Notes: a model not told the origin generated them from the letters alone. Shown: positions 31,310 through 40,811, numbered from the stretch's first letter. The stretch: 64,000 bases of DNA from JAFMJV01 sp034436555 (GCA_034436555.1 DAOTUU010000020.1:1-64000), one strand, 5' to 3'. Numbers and translations are program-made.

Positions 31310-31425
31310 CAGGCCCGGTCGGACACCCCGCCCGGGACGCCCGGCGCGCCCCGCCCGGGACGCCCCCCGCCCGGGACGCCCCCGCCCCCCGCTCCCCCGC
31401 ACCCACGCCCCCCTCGCGAGGCCGA
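31310..31425. repeat. C-rich degenerate repeats before flavodoxin gene
   Basis: Units of the form CCCGCCCGGGACGCC recur three to four times, followed by further C-runs. The composition recalls the tract upstream of pckA. No gene is supported here. Confidence 0.6.
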
Positions 31426-31519
31426 CCGGCCCCCGGGACTGGTGACACTGGACCGTGGCCGCAGCGCCGACCACGCCGCAGCATCGGATGCATCCCGAAC
31501 TCCGAGGAGGTCGCATCCC

Positions 31520-32029
31520 ATGCGCGCCATCGTCATCTATGAGTCCCACTGGGGAAACACCGCGGCCGTCGCACGGGCCATCGCCGAGGGCCTGGGACAC
31601 GACACGCCGGCGCTGGCCACCGACGAGGCGACGGACGCGGCGATGGCGGACGTCGATCTCGTGGTGGCGGGCGCGCCCGTGATCGCCTTCTCCCTGGCCG
31701 GCGGGTTCGCGCGGAAGCAGATCGCGGGCGACACGAAGGCGCCCACGCCGCCGGACCTGAGCCACCCCCTGATGCGCGAGTGGCTGGACGGCGTCGCCCC
31801 GGGAAGCGCCTGGTACGCCGCGTTCGAGACCCGCATCTGGTGGTCGCCGCGCGGCGCGACAGGTACCATCGAGCGCAGGCTCAAGCGAGCGGGGTACCAG
31901 CGGCTGACGAAGGCCGAGCGGTTCCTCGTCGCAGGCTCCTACGGCCCCCTCAAGGATGGCGAGCTGGAGCGCGCCCGGGCCTGGGGTGCGGAGCTGGCCG
32001 ACCTGGTTCGCGGTCGGCTGCTCGACTGA
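31520..32029 (+). CDS. flavodoxin-domain protein
   Basis: This 169-aa protein starts MRAIVIYESHWGNTAAVARA; the YESxxGNT loop is the FMN phosphate-binding site of flavodoxins. It ends with a helix (ERARAWGAELADLVRGRL) typical of the fold. It is likely a soluble electron carrier or FMN-dependent reductase. The ATG at 31520 follows GAGGAGG at eight bases. OsmC and a kinase-like protein follow on the same strand. The stop codon is inside a 22-bp direct repeat. Confidence 0.88.
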   Translation: MRAIVIYESHWGNTAAVARAIAEGLGHDTPALATDEATDAAMADVDLVVAGAPVIAFSLAGGFARKQIAGDTKAPTPPDLSHPLMREWLDGVAPGSAWYAAFETRIWWSPRGATGTIERRLKRAGYQRLTKAERFLVAGSYGPLKDGELERARAWGAELADLVRGRLLD

Positions 32030-32067
32030 TCGGCTGCTCGACCACGACTGATCGGCTGCTCGACCGA
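32013..32067. repeat. 22-bp direct repeat
   Basis: GACTGATCGGCTGCTCGACC occurs at 32024 and 32046 with partial copies either side. The first copy contains the flavodoxin stop codon. Confidence 0.8.
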
Positions 32068-32131
32068 CCGACCCCGGCCCGCGCGCGACCGATTCGCCGC
32101 ACACCCACCGCCAGCCCAGAAAGGACCACCG

Positions 32132-32650
32132 ATGGCCAGCAAGACCGCTTCGATCGTCAGCACGGGGGAGGGCCTCCGCTTCACGGCCACGGCCGGCAGC
32201 GGCCACTCGATCGTGCTGGACGACGCCACCGGAGACCAGGGCATGCGCCCATCGGAGCTGGTGCCGATGGCGCTCGCCGGCTGCACCGCGATGGACGTGC
32301 TGACGATCCTGCGCAAGAAGCAGCAGCCGATCACGGCGTACGCGGTGGAGGCGGTGGGGGCGCAGCGGCCGGGGACACCCACCCGCTTCACGCGCATCGA
32401 CGTGACGCACGTGGTCGACGGTGACGTGGACCCCGACGCGGTCCATCGGGCGATCTTCCTGTCGGCCACGAAGTACTGTTCCGTCGGCGCCACGATCGCC
32501 TCTGGCATCGTGGAGATCCACCACGGATACCGTGTGCGTCGATCGGATGGCACGGAGGCCACGGGCACGGTCGTCATCGAGGGTCCGTATGAGGCACAGG
32601 CGGAGCTGCTGGCGCTGCGCGAGGAGGAGCTGGCGACGGCGGCCGTGTGA
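32132..32650 (+). CDS. OsmC/Ohr-family protein
   Basis: The 172-aa protein has the two redox cysteines of the OsmC superfamily in ALAGCTAMDVL (C51) and SATKYCSVGATI (about C118). Such proteins reduce organic hydroperoxides. The AlaGlyCysThr context fits the YhfA/OsmC-like branch more than Ohr. AAAGGA precedes the ATG. It stands between flavodoxin and a kinase-like gene, suggesting a small redox cluster. Confidence 0.88.
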   Translation: MASKTASIVSTGEGLRFTATAGSGHSIVLDDATGDQGMRPSELVPMALAGCTAMDVLTILRKKQQPITAYAVEAVGAQRPGTPTRFTRIDVTHVVDGDVDPDAVHRAIFLSATKYCSVGATIASGIVEIHHGYRVRRSDGTEATGTVVIEGPYEAQAELLALREEELATAAV

Positions 32651-32740
32651 ACGGGCCCGGAGCGACGGACCCGACGGCACGGTCGCGTCGGTCGCGTCGA
32701 TGGCTGCGCGGATGACGCGACAGGATGAGGCGGTCGTGCT

Positions 32741-33472
32741 GTGACCGGTGATCGTGCGGGACCGGAGGAGGCGGCGCGGGCCGTGGAGGCCGCGCGGGCC
32801 GCGGAGCGCGGTCTCGCCCATGACCTGCGGAACCTGCTCACCGCCATCGACGGCCACGCCCAGCTGGCGCGCGCCGCCCTCGACGACACGCATCCTGCGT
32901 CCGCCGACCTCGACGAGGTGCTTGCCGCGACGTCTCGAGCCCACCAGCTCGCGGAGGCCTGGATGGCCGGCTCGACCGGGTCACCCGGGCCCGCCGCCCC
33001 GACGCCCCTCGACGACCTGGTCCGCGGGTTCCTGCCGCTGCTCGCCGCGGTGTCGGGCGACGGCATCCGCACCGAGCTTCATCTGGCGGCACCGACGCCC
33101 GTCCGGGTGAGCCGGATCGGTCTGGAGCGGGTGTTGCTGAACCTGGTCCTCAACGCCCGGGACGCGATGAAGGGGGTGGGGACCATCGCGATCGCCGCCC
33201 GCACTCGATCGGACGGATGGGCGGAGGTGGCCGTGACGGACGCCGGGGGTGGCATCGATCCCGGGATCCTGGACGACCTGCGGCGGGCCGACGGCAGACG
33301 GTCGACCGGCGCGAACGATGGTGGTCCCGACCGACGGCGCGCCGGTGGACACGGACTGGGCCTGGCCACGAGCCGGGCGCTGCTCGTGGAGGCGGGCGGA
33401 CGCCTGGAGGCGGATGTGACGCCCGGCACCGGCACCACGATGCGCGCCGTGCTGCCTCCCGCGCGTGGCTGA
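32741..33472 (+). CDS. soluble histidine-kinase-like protein without sensor domain
   Basis: This 243-aa protein has a dimerisation/phosphoacceptor helix LAHDLRNLLTAIDGHAQLA (H27 in the H-D-L-R-N context) and a GHKL ATPase core with N box NLVLNARDAM, G1 VTDAGGGID and G2 GHGLGLA. No membrane span or PAS/GAF domain is present and no response regulator is adjacent. The Gly-rich lid region is widened by an ArgSerThrGlyAlaAsn-type linker. The GTG at 32741 is the assumed start. Confidence 0.8.
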   Translation: MTGDRAGPEEAARAVEAARAAERGLAHDLRNLLTAIDGHAQLARAALDDTHPASADLDEVLAATSRAHQLAEAWMAGSTGSPGPAAPTPLDDLVRGFLPLLAAVSGDGIRTELHLAAPTPVRVSRIGLERVLLNLVLNARDAMKGVGTIAIAARTRSDGWAEVAVTDAGGGIDPGILDDLRRADGRRSTGANDGGPDRRRAGGHGLGLATSRALLVEAGGRLEADVTPGTGTTMRAVLPPARG

Positions 33473-33488
33473 GGGCCGGGCCGGTCGC

Positions 33489-33506
33489 CCCGGGTGAGTG
33501 CCCGGG
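33489..33506. terminator. weak hairpin between convergent genes
   Basis: CCCGGG (33489-33494, with an extra C before it) pairs with CCCGGG (33501-33506) over a TGAGTG loop, between the kinase-like gene and metB. Confidence 0.3.
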
Positions 33507-33515
33507 CGGATCCGA

Positions 33516-34745
33516 TCAGGCGATGTCGAGCGCCCGGAGCACATCCGCCACCAGGTCGGTCGGATCCTCGATGCCCACCGACAGCCGCACCAACGATCGG
33601 GGCACCTCCAGCGCCGACCCCTGGACCGAGCCGTGGGTCATGACCGCGGGCACCTCGCACAGCGATTCCACGCCGCCCAGCGACTCCGCCAGCGTGAACA
33701 GCCGGGTGGCCTCGCAGAAGCGGCGCGCGCGCTCCTCGGCCGTTCGACCATCGCGCGCGGCGGGATCGAACGAGACCATGCCGCCGGGGAGCCGCATCTG
33801 GCGCGCCGCGAGGGCCGCCTGGGGATGGGCATGCGGGCCGTCGTCGAGACCCGGGTACCGGACGCGCGTCACGTCCGAGCGGCTCGCGAGCGCCCGCGCC
33901 ACAGCGGCGGCGTTCGCGGAGTGGCGTTCCATCCGGAGCGCCAGCGTGCGCAGGCCGCGGAGCACCAGGAAGCAGTCGAACGGGCCGGGCACCGAGCCGA
34001 TGGCGTTCTGGAGGAACCGGAGTCGCTCGTGCAGGTCAGCGCGGTCGGTGGCCAGGACGCCGTTGACGGTGTCGGAATGTCCCGCAAGGTACTTCGTGGC
34101 GGAGTGGAACACGATGTCCGCACCCAGGGCCAGCGGCCGCTGGATGAGCGGCGACGCGAACGTGTTGTCCACGACCACGATGGGCGCCTCGTCGCGCGCC
34201 CCCCGGCGCGCGTGGGCCGCGTCCGCCACGGCCGCGATGTCCACCAGCTTCAGCAGGGGATTCGAGGGCGACTCGATCCAGACCATGCGCGTGCGCGGCG
34301 TGAGCTGGGCGGCGAGGGATGCGCCCGGGTCGTCACCGCTGAGATCGGCGTAGCGGGCGACGACGCCGAGGTCCGCGAGCACCCGCTGGAACAGCCGATA
34401 CGTGCCGCCGTACACGTCGTCGGAGACGACCACCTCCTCGCCGCTGACCATGAGCGAGGCGATGGCGTGGGTCGCCGCGGCGCCCGATGCGTACGCGAGC
34501 CCGTGGACCCCTCCCTCGAGGGCCGCCACGGCACGCTCCAGGCGGGCGCGCGTGGGGTTGCCGGTCCGCGCGTACTCCCAGCCGCCGCGCGGCCGCTCCA
34601 CGCCGTCCTGGGCGAACGTGCTCGTCTGGTAGATCGCGGGTGACACCGCACCGGTGAGCTCGTCGGGCTCCAGGCCCGCGTGGACCGCGAGCGTCGAGGG
34701 CTGCCAGGTCGGGTCCGGGGCGTGTGCACGGTCGTGATCGGACAT
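33516..34745 (-). CDS. metB: cystathionine gamma-synthase/lyase family PLP enzyme
   Basis: The 409-aa protein is a fold-type I trans-sulfuration enzyme. It shows YARTGNPTRARLE (58-70), the PLP-lysine block SATKYLAGHSD (K218) and a C-terminal SVGIEDPTDLVADV. It interconverts cysteine, cystathionine and homocysteine; gamma-synthase and gamma-lyase are not separable by eye. The ATG at 34745 is preferred over upstream in-frame codons because TATGCT (34752-34757, minus strand) lies only six bases before it, implying leaderless mRNA. It complements the cbs gene at 1377. Confidence 0.88.
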   Translation of the reverse strand: MSDHDRAHAPDPTWQPSTLAVHAGLEPDELTGAVSPAIYQTSTFAQDGVERPRGGWEYARTGNPTRARLERAVAALEGGVHGLAYASGAAATHAIASLMVSGEEVVVSDDVYGGTYRLFQRVLADLGVVARYADLSGDDPGASLAAQLTPRTRMVWIESPSNPLLKLVDIAAVADAAHARRGARDEAPIVVVDNTFASPLIQRPLALGADIVFHSATKYLAGHSDTVNGVLATDRADLHERLRFLQNAIGSVPGPFDCFLVLRGLRTLALRMERHSANAAAVARALASRSDVTRVRYPGLDDGPHAHPQAALAARQMRLPGGMVSFDPAARDGRTAEERARRFCEATRLFTLAESLGGVESLCEVPAVMTHGSVQGSALEVPRSLVRLSVGIEDPTDLVADVLRALDIA

Positions 34746-34751
34746 ATCCGG

Positions 34752-34757
34752 AGCATA
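34752..34757 (-). promoter_or_regulatory. -10 box (TATGCT) of leaderless metB transcript
   Basis: TATGCT on the minus strand ends six bases before the ATG; the identical hexamer precedes cbs. Confidence 0.5.
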
Positions 34758-34846
34758 GCGGGGCGCGCCGCCGCGACCGACGGGGCGACGAGGGACGCCC
34801 CGGACCCCGCGCCGTCTCCACCTTGACATCGATGCGACCATGAACA

Positions 34847-34862
34847 GGACGTCCGGATGTCC
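34847..34862 (+). promoter_or_regulatory. GntR operator upstream of sugar transporter operon
   Basis: GGACGTCCGGATGTCC is present here and, identically, at 40869-40884 in front of gntR. With flanking bases it forms AGGAC...GTCCT, an imperfect palindrome. A TTGACA -35-like box lies just upstream at 34823-34828, so binding would block initiation. Confidence 0.65.
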
Positions 34863-34894
34863 TGATGTCTCCGTCGCAGCGCCAGGAGGGAAGC

Positions 34895-35956
34895 ATGACC
34901 GTCGAGGTTCGTCGTCGCATCGCGATCGTGGGGGCCACCACGCTCGTCACCACGACCCTGCTGGCGGGGGCCGGCACGTCCTTCGCCCAATCGCCCGACC
35001 CGACCTGTGACCCCAAGGCGGGACCCAAGACGTACGGGTACATCAGCCCCGGCCCGGACACCTGGTACCAGCGCGACGTGGACGGCTTCGTCTTCGGCGC
35101 GAACGCGGACGGGCATGAGGTCATCGTCCTCAACACGGAGTACGACCCCGAGAAGGAGATCGCGAACATCGAGTCCCTCATCAACCAGGGCGTCGATGGC
35201 ATCAGCATGTTCTCGTCCACGGAGGCGGGCGCCACGCTCGCGGCCAAGCGCGGCGAGGAGGCGGGCATCCCCGTGGTCCTGACCGACAGCGTGGGCACCG
35301 TGATCGCCAACGGGCAGAACCACGTGGCGTCCATCGACTTCGACTGGCACGGCATGGGCGTCGCCTACGCCGACTGGATGGCAGCGACCTACCCCGGCGA
35401 GCGATTCGTGATCCTCACCGGCTTCTTCGACTCGCCGCCCAGCCAGAAGATCAACCAGGGCATGACCGAGCGCGCCGCCGAGCTGGGTGTCAACGAGCTG
35501 GTCACCATCGAGGAGACCAAGTACAGCCCGGACAACGCGGTCACCCTGACCCAGGATCTCATCAACTCCGGCGAGGAGTTCGGGCTGCTGTTCGTGATGG
35601 ACGAGGACATGGCCACGGCCGTCATCCGCATGCTCCGCAACGATGGGTACCTGGACAACCCCATCAAGGTCTTCGCGCAGAACGGGTCGCCCTCCGGCAT
35701 CCCGCTGCTGCACGACGGGTCGCTCAAGTACACCATCAGCAGCTCCCCCGGCTGGGAGGGCTTCGTGGCGTATCAGGCGCTCAACAACCACGTCCAGGGC
35801 TGCACCGATGAGATGAACCAGCAGATCATGCTGCCGGTCATCCCGGTCACCGCAGAGAACGTGGACGACCCGACGCAGGTCGTGCCCTGGGAGCCCTCCG
35901 AGCTGTACTGGGAGATCACCGAGAAGCAGCTCCCGGGACTGCTCGTCGGGCGCTGA
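34895..35956 (+). CDS. sugar ABC transporter substrate-binding protein
   Basis: This 353-aa secreted binding protein of the ribose/xylose type (peripla_BP_4) has a signal peptide ending FAQS and the two-domain pattern KTYGYISPGPDTWYQRDVDG, then EIANIESLINQGVDGISMFS and a later GLLFVMDEDMATAVIRML hinge. AGGAGGG lies before the ATG at 34895; an in-frame ATG at 34865 lies before the ribosome site. It is the first gene of an operon with ATPase, permease and GH4 glycosidase, behind a GntR-type operator. Confidence 0.92.
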   Translation: MTVEVRRRIAIVGATTLVTTTLLAGAGTSFAQSPDPTCDPKAGPKTYGYISPGPDTWYQRDVDGFVFGANADGHEVIVLNTEYDPEKEIANIESLINQGVDGISMFSSTEAGATLAAKRGEEAGIPVVLTDSVGTVIANGQNHVASIDFDWHGMGVAYADWMAATYPGERFVILTGFFDSPPSQKINQGMTERAAELGVNELVTIEETKYSPDNAVTLTQDLINSGEEFGLLFVMDEDMATAVIRMLRNDGYLDNPIKVFAQNGSPSGIPLLHDGSLKYTISSSPGWEGFVAYQALNNHVQGCTDEMNQQIMLPVIPVTAENVDDPTQVVPWEPSELYWEITEKQLPGLLVGR

Positions 35957-36034
35957 CCCGGACCGGCGACCTCGCCGACCCGGGGTGCACAGGCCCCGAT
36001 CGTGCCACCGCGGAGCCCATGATCGTCGGAGCCC

Positions 36035-37561
36035 ATGATCGTCCAGCCTGCTGACGGGACCGCGGCCATCACCCCGGCCGCGGTCCCCGCCATCTCGCTC
36101 GAGCACATCACGCGCACCTTCCCGGGCACGCGCGCCCTGGACGACGTGAGCCTGGACGTGCGCGCGGGCGAGGTCCATTGCCTCATCGGGGAGAACGGCG
36201 CCGGCAAGTCGACCCTGATGAAGATCCTGGCGGGCGTGGAGCGGCCGGACCAGGGTCGCATCGTCATCCGGGGCGTCGCCCATGCCGCGCTCACCCCCCG
36301 CTCCGCGCTGGAGCAGGGGATCCGGACCATCCACCAGGACGCGGACATCGTGAGTAGTCTCACGGTCGCGGACAACGTGTTCCTGGGACAGGAGCCCATG
36401 ACGCGGGGTCTCATGGTGGATCGGGCGCACCAGCGCCGGGTCTGCGCGCGCCTGGTCGACGAGCTGGGAGTGGAACTCGATCCCGACCGACTCGCGGGCT
36501 CGCTGTCCCCGGCGCAGCAGCAGCTGACCCAGGTCGTGCGGGCGCTGCGGGGCGATCCACAGGTCCTGGTCCTGGACGAGCCGACCACCTCGCTGGGCCA
36601 CACCGAGACCGAGCACCTGCTGGGCCTCGTGCGGCGCCTGGCGGACCGGGGCATCGCGATCATCTACATCTCGCACTACCTCGATGAGGTGCTGCGCCTG
36701 GGCGACCGGGTGACCGTGCTCAAGGATGGTCGCCACGTGGCCACGCTGCCCGCCGCCGGAGCCACGCCCGACGAGCTCGCCCGCCTCATGGTGGGTCGGA
36801 GCGCGTCCGCGTTCTTCACGCGCCAGGAGGTGCCGCTGGGAGACCTGGCACTCGCCGTGGAGGGCTACCGCGGACCGGGGATCCCCGATCCCGTGTCGTT
36901 CGATGTCCGGCGGGGCGAGGTCCTCGGTCTCGGCGGCCTGGTTGGCGCCGGCCGCACGGAGCTGCTGGAGCTCCTGTTCGGTGTCGTCCGGCCCACGGCT
37001 GGGACCGTGGCGGTGGGCGGCCGCGCACCGTGTCAGCCGCGCTCGCCTCGCGCCGCGGTGGCGGCGGGCCTGAGCCTGGTCACGGAAGACCGCGCCACGT
37101 CCGGGCTGCTGCCGGACCGGAGCGTGCGGGAGAACCTGTCGGTCGCCTGGAACGAGCTGCGGGGACACATCGTGCGTGGTGAGCGGCCGCTCGCCACCAG
37201 CCTGGTGGAGCGCCTGGGCGTGGTGACGCCGGGCGTGGAGCAGGAGGTCCGGCGCCTCAGCGGCGGCAACCAGCAGAAGGTCGTGATCGGCCGCTGGCTG
37301 GCCGTGGACGCGGACGTGTACCTGCTCGATGAGCCCACGAAGGGCGTCGACATCGGCGCCAAGCACGACATCTACACGCTCATCGGCCAGCTGCTCCAGG
37401 CCGGCAAGGGCGTCGTCCTCGCCTCGTCGGACCTGCCGGAGCTGATCTCCATGAGCGACCGCATCGCGGTCATGCGGGAGGGTCGGATGACCGGCATCGT
37501 GCCTGCGCGATCGGCCACCGAGCACAGCCTGATGCTGCGGTTCCTGGGGGTCGCGGCATGA
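36035..37561 (+). CDS. sugar ABC transporter ATPase (two ABC domains)
   Basis: The 508-aa protein is a fused two-domain ATPase of the RbsA/XylG type. The N-terminal domain has Walker A GENGAGKST and Walker B VLVLDEPTT but an altered signature LSPAQQQ. The C-terminal domain has the degenerate P-loop GLVGAGRTE typical of the family, signature LSGGNQQK and YLLDEPTKGVD. The ATG lies in a 16-base direct repeat (GGAGCCCATGATCGTC) that also places an out-of-frame ATG 16 bases upstream. It overlaps the permease start by four bases. Confidence 0.93.
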   Translation: MIVQPADGTAAITPAAVPAISLEHITRTFPGTRALDDVSLDVRAGEVHCLIGENGAGKSTLMKILAGVERPDQGRIVIRGVAHAALTPRSALEQGIRTIHQDADIVSSLTVADNVFLGQEPMTRGLMVDRAHQRRVCARLVDELGVELDPDRLAGSLSPAQQQLTQVVRALRGDPQVLVLDEPTTSLGHTETEHLLGLVRRLADRGIAIIYISHYLDEVLRLGDRVTVLKDGRHVATLPAAGATPDELARLMVGRSASAFFTRQEVPLGDLALAVEGYRGPGIPDPVSFDVRRGEVLGLGGLVGAGRTELLELLFGVVRPTAGTVAVGGRAPCQPRSPRAAVAAGLSLVTEDRATSGLLPDRSVRENLSVAWNELRGHIVRGERPLATSLVERLGVVTPGVEQEVRRLSGGNQQKVVIGRWLAVDADVYLLDEPTKGVDIGAKHDIYTLIGQLLQAGKGVVLASSDLPELISMSDRIAVMREGRMTGIVPARSATEHSLMLRFLGVAA

Positions 37562-38589
37562 CGCCTGCCTCGGGACCCGACACGCGCACCCCTGGTCCGC
37601 CGCCGGACACCCACGGTCCCCGTCCCGGCGGTCGGGTGCGCTCCGTGGCGACCCGGGTGGGCGCCAACCAGTGGGTGCTGCTGGCGCTGCTGACCGTCGC
37701 ACTGGGCCTGCTGACGGCGTCCATCAACCCGCGCTTCCTGGACCAGCGCAACCTCGTCTCGATCCTGGACCAGAGCGCCGTCCTGGGGCTCGTCGCGGCG
37801 GGTGCGACGTTGCTCATCATCGCGGGCAACTTCGACATCTCCGTGGGCGCGATCATCGGCCTCGCCGCGGTGAGCATGGCCATGCTCGTGCTCCAGGGCG
37901 TGCCGGAACCGGTGGCGATGCTGGTGGGGATCGCGGTGTGCGTCGCCGCGAGCGTGGTCAACGCGATCGTGGCGCGGTTCTTCCGGGCGCCCACGTTCAT
38001 CGTGTCGCTCGCCACGATGGGCATCTACACGGGCATCGCCCTGGCGCTGACGGAGGGCATCATCCAGCTCGTGCCCAACCACTTCACGTTCTTCAGCGGC
38101 ACCCGCCTGATGGGCGTCCTGCCCCTGGTGTTCGTGGTCAGCGTGGCGGGCTTCCTGGCGGTGGGCTTCATCCTCCGGTCCACGCGCCTCGGCCGCCGGA
38201 CCTACGCGATCGGCGACAACCCGCGGGCCGCCTTCCTGGCGGGCATCGACGTCTCCCGCACCACGGTGACCCTGTTCGCGATCAACGGCCTGCTGCTGGG
38301 GGTCGCCGCGATCATGCTCATCTCGCGCATCGGCTCGGCGCTGCCGTCCACGGGTGCCGGGCTGGAGCTGCGCGCGATCGGCGCGGTGGTCATCGGCGGT
38401 GTGCCCATCACCGGAGGCAGGGGCGGGGTGATGGGCACCTTCTTCGGCGTCATCCTGCTGGGGGTCATCTCGAACATGCTCAACATGCTGCGCGTGAACC
38501 CGTTCCTCCAGGACATCGCGTTCGGCCTGCTCATCGTGCTGGCCATCGGCGTGAGCGCGATCCGCACCCGCAACGAGCCCAGGCGATGA
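37558..38589 (+). CDS. sugar ABC transporter permease (RbsC/BPD_transp_2 type)
   Basis: This 343-aa permease has about nine membrane spans after a Pro-rich cytoplasmic N-terminus. Family landmarks are GATLLIIAGNFDISVGAIIG, AIVARFFRAPTFIVSLATMG, TYAIGDNPRAAFLAGIDV and the late GAVVIGGVPITGGRGGVMGT. It pairs with the upstream two-domain ATPase. Both ends overlap neighbouring genes by ATGA, so the operon is translationally coupled. Confidence 0.93.
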   Translation: MTPASGPDTRTPGPPPDTHGPRPGGRVRSVATRVGANQWVLLALLTVALGLLTASINPRFLDQRNLVSILDQSAVLGLVAAGATLLIIAGNFDISVGAIIGLAAVSMAMLVLQGVPEPVAMLVGIAVCVAASVVNAIVARFFRAPTFIVSLATMGIYTGIALALTEGIIQLVPNHFTFFSGTRLMGVLPLVFVVSVAGFLAVGFILRSTRLGRRTYAIGDNPRAAFLAGIDVSRTTVTLFAINGLLLGVAAIMLISRIGSALPSTGAGLELRAIGAVVIGGVPITGGRGGVMGTFFGVILLGVISNMLNMLRVNPFLQDIAFGLLIVLAIGVSAIRTRNEPRR

Positions 38590-40040
38590 GCGCGCGGAGG
38601 GTGCGCGTCGCGATCGTCGGCGCAGGCAGCGTGGTGTTCACGCAGACGCTCATCCGGGACCTGCTGGCTGGCCCGATCCGGGCGGTCGACTTCGTGCTGA
38701 TGGCGCCCAGCACGCGCCGCACGGAGCCGCTGGCGGCCTGGGCGGACCGGCTCATCACCCACCACGGGCTGCCCGCGACCGTCACGGTCACCACCGACCA
38801 GGCCGACGCGGTCCGGGGCGCCGACCATGTGTTCACGACGTTCCAGGTGGGTGGCCTGCGGGCGACCGAGCTGGACTACGAGCTGCCGATGCAGCGGGGC
38901 GTGGACCAGTGCATCGGCGACACGCTGGGGCCGGGCGGCATCTTCCGCGCGCTGCGGGCGATCCCGGTCATCCGCAGCGTGGCCGCCGATGTGCGCGAAC
39001 ACGCGCCGCGCGCCTTGATGCTCAACTACGTCAACCCGATGGCGATGGTCTGCTGGGCGCTGGGGGAGGCCGGGGTGTCGTCGGTCGGCCTGTGCCATGG
39101 GGTGCAGGTCAGCCTGGACCTGGTCGCGGGCTACACCGGGGTGCCTCGGGACGAGATCACGTTCCTGTCAGCGGGCATCAACCACATGGCCTGGTTCCTG
39201 CGCCTGGAGCACGCGGGTCGGGACCTCTACCCCGAGCTTCGCCGGCGGTTCGAAGACCCGGCGCACTTCGTGAACGAGAAGGTCCGGGGCGAGGTGTTCC
39301 GGCACTTCGGATACTTCATGACGGAGTCGACGGGGCACCTGTCCGAGTACCTGCCGTGGTTCCGCTCCCACCCCGCCGCGCTCGAGGAGTTCTGCGACCG
39401 GCCTGCGTTCGGCGGCGAGAGCGGCGCACATGTGGCCTGGTCCCGTCTGGTGGCGGACCGGGAGGCGGATCCGCGGGTCGTGGCGGAGGCGGGCCTGGAC
39501 CTGCCCGCGCGCAGCCACGAGTACGGGCCGCGCATCATCGAGGCGATCGAGACCGGCGACCCGTTCCTGTTCCAGGGCAACCGCATCAACGGCGGGATGA
39601 TCACGAACCTGCCCGCAGACGCCTGCACGGAGGGGCCGATGGTCGCAGACCGTGCGGGCCTGCACGCGATCATGGTGGGCGACCTGCCGCCCCAGTGCGC
39701 GGCGCTCAACCTGACCAACATCAACGTCCAGCGGCTCGCGGTGATCGCGGCGACCCAGGGCGACCCGGAGGCGCTCGTCCACGCGTTCGCGCTCGATCCG
39801 CTGACATCGGCGGTGCTGACCCTGCGGGAGATCCGCGAGCTCGCCTCCGAGATGCTGGAGGCGCAGCGCGCGTGGCTGCCGCAGTTCGAGGGTCGGTCGA
39901 TCCGTCCGGCGCCGGCGATCTCGATCCCGGCGGACGTGCGTCCGGTGGAGGTCCCGCTCGACCCGGCCCTGGCGGTGGCGCGTCGGTTCGGAGAGCTGGT
40001 GGGGGAATCATCGGGCGAGGGGTCGCGGCCGGGCGGGTGA
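38586..40040 (+). CDS. GH4 family alpha-galactosidase/alpha-glucosidase
   Basis: GH4 enzymes hydrolyse glycosides through an NAD- and Mn2+-dependent oxidation-elimination. The 484-aa protein has the NAD loop IVGAGSVVFTQ, the LNYVNPMAM segment, the metal-binding Cys-His of GLCHGVQ and the INHMAW histidine. It most resembles MelA-type alpha-galactosidases. Placement in the sugar importer operon suggests that the imported substrate is an alpha-linked oligosaccharide cleaved inside the cell. Confidence 0.88.
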   Translation: MSARRVRVAIVGAGSVVFTQTLIRDLLAGPIRAVDFVLMAPSTRRTEPLAAWADRLITHHGLPATVTVTTDQADAVRGADHVFTTFQVGGLRATELDYELPMQRGVDQCIGDTLGPGGIFRALRAIPVIRSVAADVREHAPRALMLNYVNPMAMVCWALGEAGVSSVGLCHGVQVSLDLVAGYTGVPRDEITFLSAGINHMAWFLRLEHAGRDLYPELRRRFEDPAHFVNEKVRGEVFRHFGYFMTESTGHLSEYLPWFRSHPAALEEFCDRPAFGGESGAHVAWSRLVADREADPRVVAEAGLDLPARSHEYGPRIIEAIETGDPFLFQGNRINGGMITNLPADACTEGPMVADRAGLHAIMVGDLPPQCAALNLTNINVQRLAVIAATQGDPEALVHAFALDPLTSAVLTLREIRELASEMLEAQRAWLPQFEGRSIRPAPAISIPADVRPVEVPLDPALAVARRFGELVGESSGEGSRPGG

Positions 40041-40082
40041 GAGGGCCGTGGGCCACGCGCGTCCGGACCGCGTGCGGTGGCG

Positions 40083-40811
40083 TCAGCTCTCGCGGAGCTC
40101 CACCACGTACCGGTACCGATCCGCGCGCAGCGTGCTCCGACAGAACTCGATCGGCGTGTCCGCACTGTCGTAGGCGATGCGGTGCACGCGCAGCGCGGGC
40201 TGGTGGTGTCGAGCGTCGAGCAGATCCGCCTCGGCGGCGGTCAGCAGCACCGGCTCGAACGTCTCCCGCGCGCGGACCGGTCGCACCCCGTAGGTCAGGG
40301 TGAGCGTGTCGTACAGCCGACGAGTGGTGAAGTCGACGAGCTCCAGGCCGGGAAACAGCGCGGCCGGCAGGTAGCTCGTCTCGACCACGATCGGGTCATC
40401 GTCGGCGAGGCGGATCCGACCCAGCGCCACCACCGGCGTGGCGGGCTCGATGGCCAGGGCGGCCGCCACGCGCTCGTCCGCGGGCTCCAGGCGGAGGCTC
40501 CGCACGCGCGTGCGCGCCACGCGCCCGTGACGCTCGATCTCGCGGCTGAAGGAGTAGAAGCCACCCAGGCGATGCTCCATCGCGGCCGGGCGCACGTAGG
40601 TTCCCAGGCCACGCCGGATCTCCAGGAGGCCGTCGCCGATGAGTCCCGCGAGCGCCTGCCGGACCGTGGCTCGACTCACGTCATGGCGTGCCATGAGCTC
40701 CAGCTCGGTCTCCAGCTGATCTCCCGGGACCAGTTCGCCGCGCTGGACGCGCTCGCGGATCTCGCCCTGGATCCGCTGGTAGAGGGGAACGCCGCGGCCT
40801 GCTGCACCCAT
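40083..40811 (-). CDS. GntR/HutC-family transcriptional regulator
   Basis: The 242-aa protein has an N-terminal GntR winged helix (VPLYQRIQGEIRERVQRGEL, then DVSRATVRQALAGLIGDGLL) and a UTRA effector-binding domain from about residue 85. It is convergent with the sugar operon and only 42 bases from it. AGGAG precedes the ATG at 40811. The perfect palindrome overlapping its promoter and the identical 16-bp core before the transporter operon make it the likely local repressor, probably released by the imported sugar or its phosphate. Confidence 0.92.
   Translation of the reverse strand: MGAAGRGVPLYQRIQGEIRERVQRGELVPGDQLETELELMARHDVSRATVRQALAGLIGDGLLEIRRGLGTYVRPAAMEHRLGGFYSFSREIERHGRVARTRVRSLRLEPADERVAAALAIEPATPVVALGRIRLADDDPIVVETSYLPAALFPGLELVDFTTRRLYDTLTLTYGVRPVRARETFEPVLLTAAEADLLDARHHQPALRVHRIAYDSADTPIEFCRSTLRADRYRYVVELRES

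Noticed and set aside
30806..31519. Protein-coding gene in the nirK-flavodoxin gap
   Set aside because: Frames here are Pro/Arg/Ala-rich, overlap the inverted-repeat element and C-rich repeats, and have no domain or conserved start.
34746..34894. SAM riboswitch or S-box upstream of metB or the transporter operon
   Set aside because: The metB -10 lies six bases from its ATG, leaving no room for a leader, and no riboswitch-like helices are seen on the other strand.
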